Positions 1-8,048 of a DNA stretch of 64,000 nucleotides are shown here, in pieces. The first letter of the stretch is position 1. Every line of letters begins with the position of its first letter. The notes beneath the pieces were generated by a model. It had not been told where the DNA came from. It did not search any database and saw only the letters and a list, made by a program, of their open reading frames with translations. Origin of the DNA: Reinekea sp. G2M2-21 (GTDB taxonomy: Bacteria; Pseudomonadota; Gammaproteobacteria; Pseudomonadales; Natronospirillaceae); the NCBI RefSeq assembly GCF_015687175.1, contig NZ_JADPQG010000002.1, positions 372,001-436,000 of the forward strand. Direction: 5' to 3'. The position numbers were made by a program, and so were the translations under genes.

Positions 1-2
1 TC

Positions 3-71
3 TTTCATGAAGTTTTTTCGGATCAGACGCTTGCTTACAGTTTAGTCAACGCATTCAAAATCGCTCAATAA
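3..71 (+). CDS. C-terminal end of an unidentified protein (partial)
   Basis: An open frame enters from the left edge and stops with TAA at 69-71, giving 22 visible residues that end in SLVNAFKIAQ. The composition looks protein-like and the next gene is convergent, so this is probably the tail of a real plus-strand gene. Too little is present to name a family. The other two plus frames close at once or within 15 codons, which is the only internal support. Confidence 0.4.
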   Translation, partial: FHEVFSDQTLAYSLVNAFKIAQ

Positions 72-117
72 AACCGCTAAATGGCTAATTTCACCCTAAA
101 AAATGTGAACTGCGTCG

Positions 118-636
118 CTAAAAGTGAGCGTTCGCCAAAAACACATGGGCTCGTTCGACCCGACTCTCCATGCTGGGCTTATACAGGACAGAGACTTTAA
201 CCCATTGACCATCGCGCAAGAAAACCCGATGCGACTGAATGCGGTTTTCGGCGTCAAAAAAGGAGTAGCTGGCGTAGTCCTCACCTATTTCCAACGGCTC
301 CTGAACAGCACCGCCGACCGTTGACCGATCACGCTCGGCAAAGGCAGACACCATGAACGCAAAATCTTCGGTCAAGGTATCAGTCTGCACCAAAAATGAC
401 ATGCCTTTGCGCGTTAAGCCCCACACTCGTGGTGATTCAACCGATTGCAACTGAGGCTCCTGCTCCCATTCCACCTGGAAACCATTATTGAGTGTTTGGA
501 CATAATAGCTTGGTTGCTCGCTGGTGCGGACGTGAGTTGGCCATTGCATATAAAAAAAGCCAATGACCAGTACGATCATGACCCAACCGGTTGGTTCTTT
601 CAGCAAGCGGGGCAGGCGAGAAGTATTCATGAGCAT
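118..636 (-). CDS. Hypothetical protein with one N-terminal membrane anchor
   Basis: The 172-residue product has a positively charged N-terminus followed by one hydrophobic segment (about residues 17-33), then a soluble domain with no cysteine and no motif I recognise. The topology suggests an inner-membrane anchored protein with a periplasmic domain. The frame opens ATG CTC ATG, so the start could be residue 1 or 3, and neither has a clear ribosome site. It lies downstream of pspC on the same strand but is separated from it by a hairpin terminator at 706-725, so it is probably not part of the psp operon. No function is proposed. Confidence 0.7.
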   Translation of the reverse strand: MLMNTSRLPRLLKEPTGWVMIVLVIGFFYMQWPTHVRTSEQPSYYVQTLNNGFQVEWEQEPQLQSVESPRVWGLTRKGMSFLVQTDTLTEDFAFMVSAFAERDRSTVGGAVQEPLEIGEDYASYSFFDAENRIQSHRVFLRDGQWVKVSVLYKPSMESRVERAHVFLANAHF

Positions 637-705
637 TAGGAAGAACAGAGAATTTGGGCGCAGTATACACGTTTCTGTTTCATTTCTAAGACGTTGAAAT
701 CAGCA

Positions 706-725
706 AAAGGGCGTTACCGCCCTTT
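706..725 (-). terminator. Rho-independent terminator of the psp operon
   Basis: An 8-bp perfect stem (AAAGGGCG/CGCCCTTT) with a 4-base loop lies 20 bases past the pspC stop. Read on the minus strand it ends in a short T run (CCCTTTTGC). Position and shape fit termination of pspABC. Confidence 0.7.
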
Positions 726-745
726 ATCGAGTCTGCGTAAGCCGA

Positions 746-1240
746 TCATTTGTCGATCTTAGAAAACTCTTTGTCCAGTTCATAGCGGCGGGAGGTGACA
801 TAACGCTCCATCGTCGACACCCGACTCATGACTTCGTCCATACGCTGACGCGCGGTACGCAAGCGGTCCGATGGACTCATCTGATAGCGAAACATATTCA
901 CCGGCCGGTCCTGATGAAGATTTTCATCGTAGCGATACGCTGTTTGCGCAAGCCCGCCTTTCGGACGCGGAGCCAGTGCAATCCAAGCGCCGATATAAGC
1001 AAAAATCATCAACGTATTAAAGAAAAAGAATCCGCCGACAACCGCAAGTCGAATAACCCAGTGATCCACATTGAAGTGATCTGCCAGACCAGCGCAAACA
1101 CCAGCGATCTTCTGGTCGCGGGTATTGCGGTACAGATTCATTCCGTGGCCGTTGCGTCTTCGATCCCACCAATCCTCCGGATTGAATTTTTCCGGGCCGC
1201 GTGTGCGGTAATGACCATGACGGTGTTTTGAACGGTTCAT
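746..1240 (-). CDS. pspC: Phage shock protein C (PspC-domain membrane protein)
   Basis: The 164-residue product carries a PspC domain at about residues 34-95. A basic, Arg/His-rich leader is followed by the typical KIAGVCAGLADHF stretch and a glycine/phenylalanine-rich membrane helix. The C-terminal third is charged and helical, as in other PspC proteins that contact PspA and PspB. PspC is an inner-membrane sensor that, with PspB, draws PspA away from PspF under envelope stress. The chosen ATG at 1238-1240 follows AAGGAGA with good spacing. A longer frame reaching 1309 would run into pspB and lacks a ribosome site. It lies 10 bases behind pspB, in the same transcript. Confidence 0.92.
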   Translation of the reverse strand: MNRSKHRHGHYRTRGPEKFNPEDWWDRRRNGHGMNLYRNTRDQKIAGVCAGLADHFNVDHWVIRLAVVGGFFFFNTLMIFAYIGAWIALAPRPKGGLAQTAYRYDENLHQDRPVNMFRYQMSPSDRLRTARQRMDEVMSRVSTMERYVTSRRYELDKEFSKIDK

Positions 1241-1250
1241 AACTGTCTCC

Positions 1251-1496
1251 TTATTCGCGTTCGGCGTCACGACGCCAGCGTGGATTCCGTTCATCCAAAA
1301 TTGATTCAAGCGCTTCCATACGATCGGCCAGGGAATCCAGCGTTCGCAACAGATCGTCTAATACCGCCTGATCATCGTCGCTCAGGCCGCGACCGGTTTT
1401 GCCCTTGCTCTTGTAGTGCAGAACCAACCAGATCGGCATGACGACGACCATAAACAGGATGGTCGGTACGATCATAAAATCAAAAAATTGCATCAT
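1251..1496 (-). CDS. pspB: Phage shock protein B
   Basis: This 81-residue protein has one N-terminal transmembrane helix (about residues 8-28) followed by a leucine-rich amphipathic coiled-coil tail containing LDDLLRTLDSLADRMEALE, the standard PspB architecture and length. PspB is a toxin-like inner-membrane partner of PspC in stress sensing. The ATG at 1494-1496 is preceded by AGGAG with 6-base spacing. A second in-frame ATG follows directly. It sits between pspA and pspC on the same strand, in the usual order A-B-C. Confidence 0.93.
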   Translation of the reverse strand: MMQFFDFMIVPTILFMVVVMPIWLVLHYKSKGKTGRGLSDDDQAVLDDLLRTLDSLADRMEALESILDERNPRWRRDAERE

Positions 1497-1519
1497 GGAT
1501 AACTCCTGATAAATCCCTC

Positions 1520-1540
1520 AGGCCAGCCAGCAGCTGGCCT
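1520..1540 (-). other. Hairpin in the pspA-pspB intergenic gap
   Basis: An 8-bp perfect stem (AGGCCAGC/GCTGGCCT) with a 5-base loop sits in the 75-base gap between the pspA stop and the pspB start. No T run follows on the minus strand, so it is more likely an RNA stability or partial-attenuation element than a full terminator. It could set a higher level of PspA than of PspB and PspC. Confidence 0.5.
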
Positions 1541-1571
1541 GTCTCATATATAGGCTATAGTCTAACCCTGA

Positions 1572-2249
1572 TTAGCCTTCTTTTTTCGGTTGCATGTCAG
1601 ACTTCAGGCGTTCGAGTTCGGCATTAATGGAATCATCCTGAGCGAGCGAGTCGATCTCGTTTTTCAGGCTTTGTTTCACATCACGGCCCAAATCATCCGC
1701 TTCCAACTGGCTTTCCATGTTGTCCATCTTACGTTCATAGTGCTCGAACTTCTCGAAGGCATCGTTCAAGGCATCCTTGTTCAACTGGCTACGGGCTTTC
1801 ATGCGTGATGACACAGTCTTCTGACGCATCATCATGGTTTTCTGCTTCGCCTTAGCATCGTTCAGTTTAGTCTGAAGTTGGCCAATTTCTTCCGACAGAT
1901 GGGCTAAATGATCATCCAGAGCATGGAATTCCTGCTTTACGATCTTGGTTTCATCCAGCAAACCCTGCTTCTCCGCCAGTGCGGCTCGAGCCAAGTCTTC
2001 ACGTCCTTTTTCCAGCGCCAATCGTGCTTTGGCTTCCCAGTCTTCAGCTTCGCCTTCCAGTCGACTCAATCGACGCTGCGCATCTTTTTTGTCGGCAATG
2101 ACCCGAGCAGAGCTGGACCGCACTTCAACCAATGTTTCTTCCATTTCCTGAATAATCAGACGAATCATTTTTTCCGGATCTTCAGCCCGATCCAGAATAG
2201 CATTCAGGTTACTGTTAATGATGTCACTTAATCTTGAAAAAATACCCAT
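1572..2249 (-). CDS. pspA: Phage shock protein A
   Basis: The 225-residue product is a PspA/IM30/ESCRT-III family protein. It starts MGIFSRLSDIINSNLNAILD, the membrane-binding amphipathic helix, followed by DPEKMIRLIIQEME and long heptad-rich coiled coils to about residue 190. PspA binds PspF to keep the operon off in the absence of stress, and polymerises on damaged inner membrane under stress. Length matches the family (about 222-230). The ATG follows AGGAGAG. It is preceded on the same transcript by a 51-codon ORF at 2288-2443 and followed by pspB and pspC. Confidence 0.97.
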   Translation of the reverse strand: MGIFSRLSDIINSNLNAILDRAEDPEKMIRLIIQEMEETLVEVRSSSARVIADKKDAQRRLSRLEGEAEDWEAKARLALEKGREDLARAALAEKQGLLDETKIVKQEFHALDDHLAHLSEEIGQLQTKLNDAKAKQKTMMMRQKTVSSRMKARSQLNKDALNDAFEKFEHYERKMDNMESQLEADDLGRDVKQSLKNEIDSLAQDDSINAELERLKSDMQPKKEG

Positions 2250-2287
2250 AGTGGCTCTCCTATTTAAAATTCAATTCGCGGTCAGGC

Positions 2288-2443
2288 TTACTTATGCAAC
2301 CGACTGACACTTTCCAACACCAGGGCTGATAGCCCAAATCCCAAAACACCAGCCCAGATGACTGTAACTATCGCCAGCGCACTGCTGAGCGTGATCAAGC
2401 CAAGGTAAATAGGTGTCCGTTCGCTTACGTTCATGAGTTCCAT
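2288..2443 (-). CDS. Small membrane protein leading the psp operon (51 aa)
   Basis: Between the sigma-54 promoter and pspA lies an unbroken 51-codon frame with a very strong ribosome site (AAAGGAGGTT, 8 bases before ATG at 2441-2443). A second ATG is at codon 4. The product has a short polar N-terminus (MELMNVSERTPIY), about 30 hydrophobic residues (14-43) with Gly and Ser as in one long or two short helices, and a C-terminal tail ending SVSRLHK. The stop is 38 bases before pspA. I do not recognise it: it is too short for PspG or PspD and lacks their sequence. The position implies co-expression with PspA under stress. Function unknown. Confidence 0.72.
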   Translation of the reverse strand: MELMNVSERTPIYLGLITLSSALAIVTVIWAGVLGFGLSALVLESVSRLHK

Positions 2444-2480
2444 AAACCCAACCTCCTTTGAGTAGTCTTAATCCTCTATT

Positions 2481-2496
2481 ACAGAAACCGTGCCAA
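2481..2496 (-). promoter_or_regulatory. Sigma-54 promoter of the psp operon
   Basis: On the minus strand the sequence reads TTGGCACGGTTTCTGT, with a perfect -24 TGGCACG element and a -12 element at the correct spacing but ending GT instead of GC. As I recall, the E. coli pspA promoter also has a GT at this place. It lies about 40 bases upstream of the small ORF and 115 bases from the divergent pspF, an enhancer-dependent activator of sigma-54, which supports the call. PspF-binding sites would be expected at about 2520-2600. Confidence 0.8.
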
Positions 2497-2611
2497 CTAG
2501 GTAAGTCATTGAATTAAAAGGATTTATCAAATAAGTGACTTCCAGCGACTCGCCTCGCCTGAGGAAATAGACTAAGTTATTTGGCGAATTCGGCGAACAA
2601 GAACGGAAGTC

Positions 2612-3622
2612 ATGTCCAGAAACCAACCACAACGATTGATCGGCGAAAGCATGGCGCTGGCCGACGTGCTGGATCAGGTATCCCAGGTTGCCCCATTGAA
2701 CCGACCAGTTTTAGTCATCGGCGAGCGCGGTACCGGTAAAGAATTGGTCGCAGAGCGACTGCACTTCTTATCAACCCGATGGGAGCAACCCTTTCTGAAG
2801 GTTAACTGCGGCGCTATCAGTGAGTCGCTGCTCGACGCAGACCTGTTTGGCTATGAACCTGGTGCCTTCACCGGCGCTAACCGTGTACACAAAGGGCGAT
2901 TTGAACGCGCCGACGAAGGCACGCTTTTTCTTGATGAGTTGGGCAATATGTCGCAGGCATTACAAGAAAAGCTATTGAGGGTGATTGAATACGGCGAATT
3001 CGAGCGCTTGGGCGGGCAGAAAAGTCTGCACGTTAACGTACGTATTGTCGCGGCCACCAATGAGAACCTGCCGAAGCTGGCCCGTGAGGGGAAGTTCCGA
3101 GAAGACCTGTTGGACCGTCTGGCGTTTGATGTCATAACGTTGCCACCCTTACGTGCCCGGGAAAAGGACATCGAACGACTGGCAGAGCACTTTGCTATCG
3201 CCATGAGCATTGAACTGGGCTGGGAGGACTTCCCAGGTTTCAGTGATAAAGCATTGCGACAGCTGACATCCCATCCGTTTTACGGCAACGTTCGTGAACT
3301 GAAGAATGTCGTTGAACGCAGTGTTTACCGGTGGGGCAAGCAGGATACACCCATCGCACACCTGGTCATTGATCCGTTTGATTCGCCCTGGTCACCGCAA
3401 GGCGCGCAAGGCAGTGGCCGACCGGAGATTGCTCTGGATGTTGATCCCAGCTTGGGGTTCAGCGAACAGGTTGCGCGATACGAGGTCCGTTTGCTGAGTC
3501 AGGCCTTAGACCGCAATGACCAACACCAGGGAAAAGCAGCCGATGCATTGGGGTTAACCTATCACCAGTTCCGTAGCCAGCTGAAGAAACACGGAATTAT
3601 TGGCAAAGATAAGCTGAATTAG
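2612..3622 (+). CDS. pspF: Psp operon transcriptional activator PspF
   Basis: This 336-residue bacterial enhancer-binding protein has no N-terminal receiver domain, as usual for PspF. It starts directly with the AAA+ sigma-54 interaction domain: Walker A GERGTGKE (about residues 38-45), the sigma-54 contact loop GAFTGA (about 88-93), Walker B LFLDELG and the arginine-finger region FREDLLDRL. A Fis-type helix-turn-helix closes the protein (KAADALGLTYHQFRSQLKK). It activates the divergent psp operon and is held inactive by PspA. It starts at ATG 2612 after GGAAGT. No clear terminator follows. Confidence 0.96.
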   Translation: MSRNQPQRLIGESMALADVLDQVSQVAPLNRPVLVIGERGTGKELVAERLHFLSTRWEQPFLKVNCGAISESLLDADLFGYEPGAFTGANRVHKGRFERADEGTLFLDELGNMSQALQEKLLRVIEYGEFERLGGQKSLHVNVRIVAATNENLPKLAREGKFREDLLDRLAFDVITLPPLRAREKDIERLAEHFAIAMSIELGWEDFPGFSDKALRQLTSHPFYGNVRELKNVVERSVYRWGKQDTPIAHLVIDPFDSPWSPQGAQGSGRPEIALDVDPSLGFSEQVARYEVRLLSQALDRNDQHQGKAADALGLTYHQFRSQLKKHGIIGKDKLN

Positions 3623-3733
3623 TGATTCTTTATTGAAAAAATCAACATAGAGCTATTACTTTCCTGGACTGGACTCTTTTTGGTAGTATCCCGCGCGCTT
3701 ACCAAGCAGACTAATTAATCTAGGGAACATAAA

Positions 3734-4276
3734 ATGAAGAAAGTGATATTTGCGACAGCCATTGCTGCATTAGGGACATGCGCTGTAGCAAAAGATATGG
3801 CTATAGAAGCTAACCCACTCGGACTGGCAATCGGCTTATTTAATGGGTCATTTCTATACGACATAAATGACACCTTATCAGTTGGACCTACTGTATCTTA
3901 CTGGAATTTTGATCTCGGCTCCTCTGATGAATACACCTATTTAAATCTGGGTGGTCGCCTAGAATACATGCCTGACACAAATAAAGTCTCAGGTTTATAT
4001 GTTTCAGGAAGTGCAAATAGGGCAAGCTTTTCTGTCACTTCAAGAGATGGTTCACTCACTTGCGAAGGCAACATCAGTACGATTGGGCTAACTGCAACTG
4101 GTGGCTACAAATTCATATCAGCCGGAGGCTTCATTGCAAAAGTAGGCGCAGGCTACGGTCTAGGATCCGTTGGCGCGTTGGAGGGGCGATGTTCAGACGA
4201 TTCCGTTTATAACGAAACCGCAGATTTACCGTTTGGTGGCCTCGCTTTTGAATGGACACTTGGCTACAAGTTTTAA
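3734..4276 (+). CDS. Secreted outer-membrane beta-barrel protein, function unknown
   Basis: The 180-residue product begins with a signal peptide (MKKVIFATAIAALGTCAVAK, cleavage near residue 19). The remainder alternates hydrophobic and polar residues in strands rich in Gly, Tyr and Ser and ends in a phenylalanine (WTLGYKF), the hallmark of outer-membrane barrels. Two cysteines (in LTCEGN and EGRCSDD) may form a disulfide. Its size suggests about eight strands. It stands alone with its own terminator at 4285-4308. The coding region looks slightly more AT-rich than its neighbours. It may belong to the DUF3575/OmpW-like small barrels, but I cannot assign a family with certainty. Confidence 0.75.
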   Translation: MKKVIFATAIAALGTCAVAKDMAIEANPLGLAIGLFNGSFLYDINDTLSVGPTVSYWNFDLGSSDEYTYLNLGGRLEYMPDTNKVSGLYVSGSANRASFSVTSRDGSLTCEGNISTIGLTATGGYKFISAGGFIAKVGAGYGLGSVGALEGRCSDDSVYNETADLPFGGLAFEWTLGYKF

Positions 4277-4284
4277 CATAAATC

Positions 4285-4308
4285 AAAGCGGCATCTGCCG
4301 CTTTTTTT
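4285..4308 (+). terminator. Rho-independent terminator
   Basis: A 9-bp stem (AAAGCGGCA/TGCCGCTTT, two-base loop as drawn) ends in seven Ts, directly after the beta-barrel gene. Confidence 0.85.
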
Positions 4309-4382
4309 GTGCCACCAAAGTCGCATTGCTAAGCAAGGCCATTCGCCGGTTAATAAGGCTTAAAAAAAACCGGAGCAATTCC

Positions 4383-4724
4383 ATGCCGATAACCCGAATC
4401 GCCACCGCCGCCATTTTCACGGCCATTCTGTTGATGCTGGCCAGTTTATACTTTCAGTCCCCGTATCAATTGTGGGCATCCATGGCCGGCTTGGGAGTGA
4501 TCACTGGGGCGTTTTTTACCCAAGGACAACGCCATGTCATTACGGGGTTCGGCCTGGGTATTGCCGTGACCCTGTTGCGAGAGGTCGTCATGTATGACGC
4601 AGCGATGATTCAGGTAACAGCGCCGGTGTATGCGGCGGGCTATTTGTTTGCCGTTGCAACAACTGTGAGCGTGCGCGCACTTATTCGCAAACTGAATCCG
4701 GATCTTAAGGCGAACCAAGCATAA
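4383..4724 (+). CDS. Small integral membrane protein, unknown
   Basis: The 113-residue product has about three to four hydrophobic helices (roughly residues 7-24, 30-46, 52-68 and 77-97) joined by short loops, and ends in a basic and polar tail. The ATG at 4383 follows CGGAGC with suitable spacing. The same frame is open upstream to 4170 but that part overlaps the preceding gene and the terminator, so it was left out. No motif was recognised. It is convergent with the PII gene. Confidence 0.65.
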   Translation: MPITRIATAAIFTAILLMLASLYFQSPYQLWASMAGLGVITGAFFTQGQRHVITGFGLGIAVTLLREVVMYDAAMIQVTAPVYAAGYLFAVATTVSVRALIRKLNPDLKANQA

Positions 4725-4801
4725 TCTGCCGTCCCAGACCCAACCCATCAAAAAAAGTGCTTGCTGCAACGTCTAAGTTCCTCAGCATACATCTAAATAT
4801 A

Positions 4802-4829
4802 AAAAGGCCGTTCTATTGAACGGCCTTTT
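4802..4829 (-). terminator. Bidirectional terminator between convergent genes
   Basis: A perfect 12-bp stem (AAAAGGCCGTTC/GAACGGCCTTTT) with a TATT loop is flanked by T-rich sequence on both strands. It lies 30 bases past the PII stop on the minus strand and also 78 bases past the small membrane gene on the plus strand. Confidence 0.88.
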
Positions 4830-4858
4830 GATGTTTGACTGGCAAGAGACTACGACGA

Positions 4859-5266
<408 letters not shown>

Positions 5267-5279
5267 TCAAATGCGTAAA

Positions 5280-5837
5280 TTACAGTTCCGATGAAGACTT
5301 GATGATCTTATCAACAATACCATACTCGATTGCGGCGTCAGCGGTCATCCAGTTATCACGTTCAATATCACCACGAACCCGTTCAATAGGTTGACCGGTC
5401 TGTTCCGAGATAATCCGCGCCAAACGTTCACGCATACGGATAATCTGTTCAGCCTGAATGGCAATATCGCTCGCCTGACCACCCACACCACCTGAGGGCT
5501 GATGAATCAGAAAACGGGTATTCGGCAAACAGTAACGATCGCCCTTATCAGCGGCGAGGAAAATGTGGGTGCCGGCACTGGCGACATAACCAGTTCCGAT
5601 CACTTTAACCTTGGGTTTGATAAATTGAATAATGTCGTGAATGGTATCACCGGCTTCCACGTGACCGCCCTGACTGTTGATAAACAACAGGATGTCATCG
5701 TCGGACTCTTCAGCCAAAGCCAAGAGTTGGGCAGTGACCTTTTTGGCCATGGTCTGATTGATTTCTTCGCAAATAAGCACTTTGCGACCGGAAAACAGCC
5801 GCTCGACGACCGGATCAAAAGATTGTTCGGATTTCAC
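5280..5837 (-). CDS. ClpP-family serine protease paralogue (ClpP2-like)
   Basis: This 185-residue ClpP-fold protein has all three catalytic positions: Ser in GYVASAGTH, His in FLIHQPSGG and Asp in IERDNWMTADAA, plus the oxyanion strand INSQGGHVEAGD. It resembles the second, non-housekeeping ClpP of pseudomonads more than canonical ClpP: NSQGG replaces NSPGG, and no clpX, tig or lon lies nearby. It probably forms part of a regulatory or hetero-oligomeric Clp peptidase. I chose GTG at 5835-5837 because AAGGAGA precedes it by 5 bases. The frame is open to an ATG at 5912, which would add a 25-residue unconserved-looking extension. Confidence 0.85.
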   Translation of the reverse strand: MKSEQSFDPVVERLFSGRKVLICEEINQTMAKKVTAQLLALAEESDDDILLFINSQGGHVEAGDTIHDIIQFIKPKVKVIGTGYVASAGTHIFLAADKGDRYCLPNTRFLIHQPSGGVGGQASDIAIQAEQIIRMRERLARIISEQTGQPIERVRGDIERDNWMTADAAIEYGIVDKIIKSSSEL

Positions 5838-6143
5838 AAGGGTCTCCTTAGGTGAATTCTTTGAAATTGCTGTCGTATTATCGTGAGTATAGCCAGTCTT
5901 TGCGCCAGACATCAGCTTTTCTTTCCGTGTTCAATGACGCTGGGCGCGGTCATCTATACACATTTATTTACTAACCGGGCTCAGCGGTTGCCGGATGTTA
6001 AATAACGACCGCTGTCAACCGCTAAACCATTGAAAAACCTACTAAAATCAGAGCTGATCATTTGTGGATCAATTCCGTACAGGCCTATAACCGTGCCGAC
6101 TGTGGGTGGATACAAAGATGTTATTCAATGACTTATCCACAGT
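5838..6143. other. 306-base gap between the ClpP-like gene and the ABC-F gene
   Basis: No convincing coding frame is seen. The gap holds the promoter region for the ClpP-like gene and the 3' flank of the ABC-F gene. An isolated perfect DnaA box, TTATCCACA, lies at 6133-6141 on the plus strand, eleven bases before the ABC-F stop. Confidence 0.5.
6133..6141 (+). promoter_or_regulatory. Isolated DnaA box
   Basis: TTATCCACA, an exact high-affinity DnaA box, sits at the 3' edge of the ABC-F gene, far from oriC. A single nine-base match is expected about once per 130 kb of double-stranded sequence at even composition, so it may be chance. Confidence 0.3.
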
Positions 6144-8048
6144 TTATGTGGACGATTGAATGGTCTCCAGTTGCTCCTGAGCATCCATCCACTCTATTTC
6201 CACCTCGTCTAACGCAGATTTTAATTCCGCCTGCTGACGAAGTACCACTTGTAACCGTTCTTTGCGCGCAGACTCGTATAGGGTGGCGTCAGAAAGTTCA
6301 TTTTCAATGTTACGCAAATCTGAGTTCAGCTGATCCATTTTTGACTCGGCCTTTTTGATCCGATTCATCAAGGGTTTTAATTTTTCGCGCTCCGCCGCGC
6401 GTGCCTGACGTTGCAATTTTTTATCGACGACGGTGTCGGGCTCTGCTGCCGTGTGCCGAGCGGGGCTTTGCGACGCCTTAGGCGCTTTCAACAACTCTTG
6501 AAAGTAATCGTTTAGATCACCGTGATAGGGCTCAACGCGACCATTGCGTACCCACCAAAATTCCTCCGCCGTCGAGTTAAGCAGATATCGATCATGCGAG
6601 ACCAAAATCACCGCGCCCTCGTACTGCTGCAGGGCAAAGTTCAGCGACTCCCGCATTTCCAAGTCGAGATGGTTGGTCGGTTCGTCAAGCAACAACAGGT
6701 TGGGTTTCTGCCAGGCGATCATCGCCAGCGCTACCCGCGCTTTTTCCCCACCGGAAAAGTGCCGAATCGGTTCGTCAGCTCGTTCCCCGGAAAACCCAAA
6801 ACGCCCGACAAAGTTTTTAATATCCTGATCACGAGCGACACCGTCTAACCGACGAATGTGCAAGTAGGGGCTGCCATCTTCATCAAGTGATTCCAGTTGG
6901 TGCTGGGCAAAGTACCCCAGTTTCAGATTTTGTCCGCGATGCACATGGCCGGCCTGCGGGACCAGGTCACCAAACAAAGCTTTAATCAACGTCGACTTAC
7001 CGGCACCATTCACGCCTAATAATCCCAGCCGTGTCCCGGGGTGCAGGCTGACATTCACATGACTCAAAATGGTCTTCTCACCGTACCCCAACTGGACGTC
7101 GTGCAATGAAATGACGGGGTCGGAAACTCGACCATCCGCGCTGATGGACAAGTCATAACCATGACTCAGAATCGTCGGTGCGTTGAGGGTCAGCTTTTCC
7201 AACATTTTTACGCGGCTCTGTGCCTGCTTTGCTTTACTGGCTTTGGCTTTAAACCGGTCAACGAAAGACTGTAAATGCTCCCGCTGCTTCTGTTGTTTTT
7301 CGAAAGCAGCCTGCTGCTGAGCCATGCGCTCGGCGCGCTGTCTTTCAAACTGAGAGTAGTTACCACGGTAGGCGATCAGCTTCTGTTGCTCAAAACTCAC
7401 CACGGAAGTGGCGACTCCATCCATGAAATCACGGTCATGGGAAATGAACAACAATGTACCCTGGAACTGTTTCAACCAACCTTCCAACCAGTAACAGGTG
7501 TGCAGATCGAGGTGGTTGGTCGGTTCATCAAGTAACAGTAAATCTGCTGGACACATCAGCGCCCGAGCCAGATTCAAACGTACCCGCCAACCACCGGAAA
7601 AGGAGCCAACCGGGTTGTCAAAGGCCTCTTCCGCGAAACCCAGACCCGCAAGCAACTGTTCAGCTTGATGCCGTTTATTGAAGGCATGGTAATTATCCAG
7701 CGCGCCAAGGGCGTCCGCGACGGCATGATCGTCGCCTGCTTGCTGAGCAACCAGCAAATGATGCTCTAATGCACGAAGGTGATGGTCGCCGTCGAGCACA
7801 AAATCGAGCGCTGAACGCTTAACCTCGGTTATTTCCTGTGCCATATGGGACAATCGCCAACCGAGCGGCACCTGACAATCACCAGAATCGAGACCAAGCT
7901 CGCCCTGCAACACTTTAAACAGGGTTGTCTTTCCGGTGCCATTGGCGCCGATCACGGCGATTCGCTCACCGGGATTGATCGTGACACTGGCTTGATCCAG
8001 CAAGGTTTTTCCACCAAGCTGAAGAGAAACATTTGAGAGTTTTATCAT
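6144..8048 (-). CDS. ABC-F family ATPase (YheS-like)
   Basis: The 634-residue protein has two ABC ATPase domains and no membrane segments, so it is an ABC-F translation factor-type ATPase, not a transporter. Walker A motifs are GANGTGKTT (about residue 35) and GVNGAGKST (about 345); signatures are SGGWRVRLNLARA and SGGEKARVALAM; both Walker B motifs read LLLLDEPTNHLDL. The linker between the domains is basic (QQKQREHLQSFVDRFKAKAS), and a charged coiled coil ends the protein. Members bind the ribosomal E site. MIKLSNVSLQ at 8046-8048 is the conserved start; its ATG overlaps the ATG of the divergent gene. No strong ribosome site is visible. Confidence 0.93.
   Translation of the reverse strand: MIKLSNVSLQLGGKTLLDQASVTINPGERIAVIGANGTGKTTLFKVLQGELGLDSGDCQVPLGWRLSHMAQEITEVKRSALDFVLDGDHHLRALEHHLLVAQQAGDDHAVADALGALDNYHAFNKRHQAEQLLAGLGFAEEAFDNPVGSFSGGWRVRLNLARALMCPADLLLLDEPTNHLDLHTCYWLEGWLKQFQGTLLFISHDRDFMDGVATSVVSFEQQKLIAYRGNYSQFERQRAERMAQQQAAFEKQQKQREHLQSFVDRFKAKASKAKQAQSRVKMLEKLTLNAPTILSHGYDLSISADGRVSDPVISLHDVQLGYGEKTILSHVNVSLHPGTRLGLLGVNGAGKSTLIKALFGDLVPQAGHVHRGQNLKLGYFAQHQLESLDEDGSPYLHIRRLDGVARDQDIKNFVGRFGFSGERADEPIRHFSGGEKARVALAMIAWQKPNLLLLDEPTNHLDLEMRESLNFALQQYEGAVILVSHDRYLLNSTAEEFWWVRNGRVEPYHGDLNDYFQELLKAPKASQSPARHTAAEPDTVVDKKLQRQARAAEREKLKPLMNRIKKAESKMDQLNSDLRNIENELSDATLYESARKERLQVVLRQQAELKSALDEVEIEWMDAQEQLETIQSST

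Noticed and set aside
1241-1309. Longer N-terminus for pspC
   Set aside because: The extension overlaps pspB, lacks a ribosome site and is unlike the PspC family start; the ATG at 1240 has AAGGAGA.
4170-4382. Upstream extension of the small membrane gene at 4383
   Set aside because: It would overlap the beta-barrel gene and run through its terminator.
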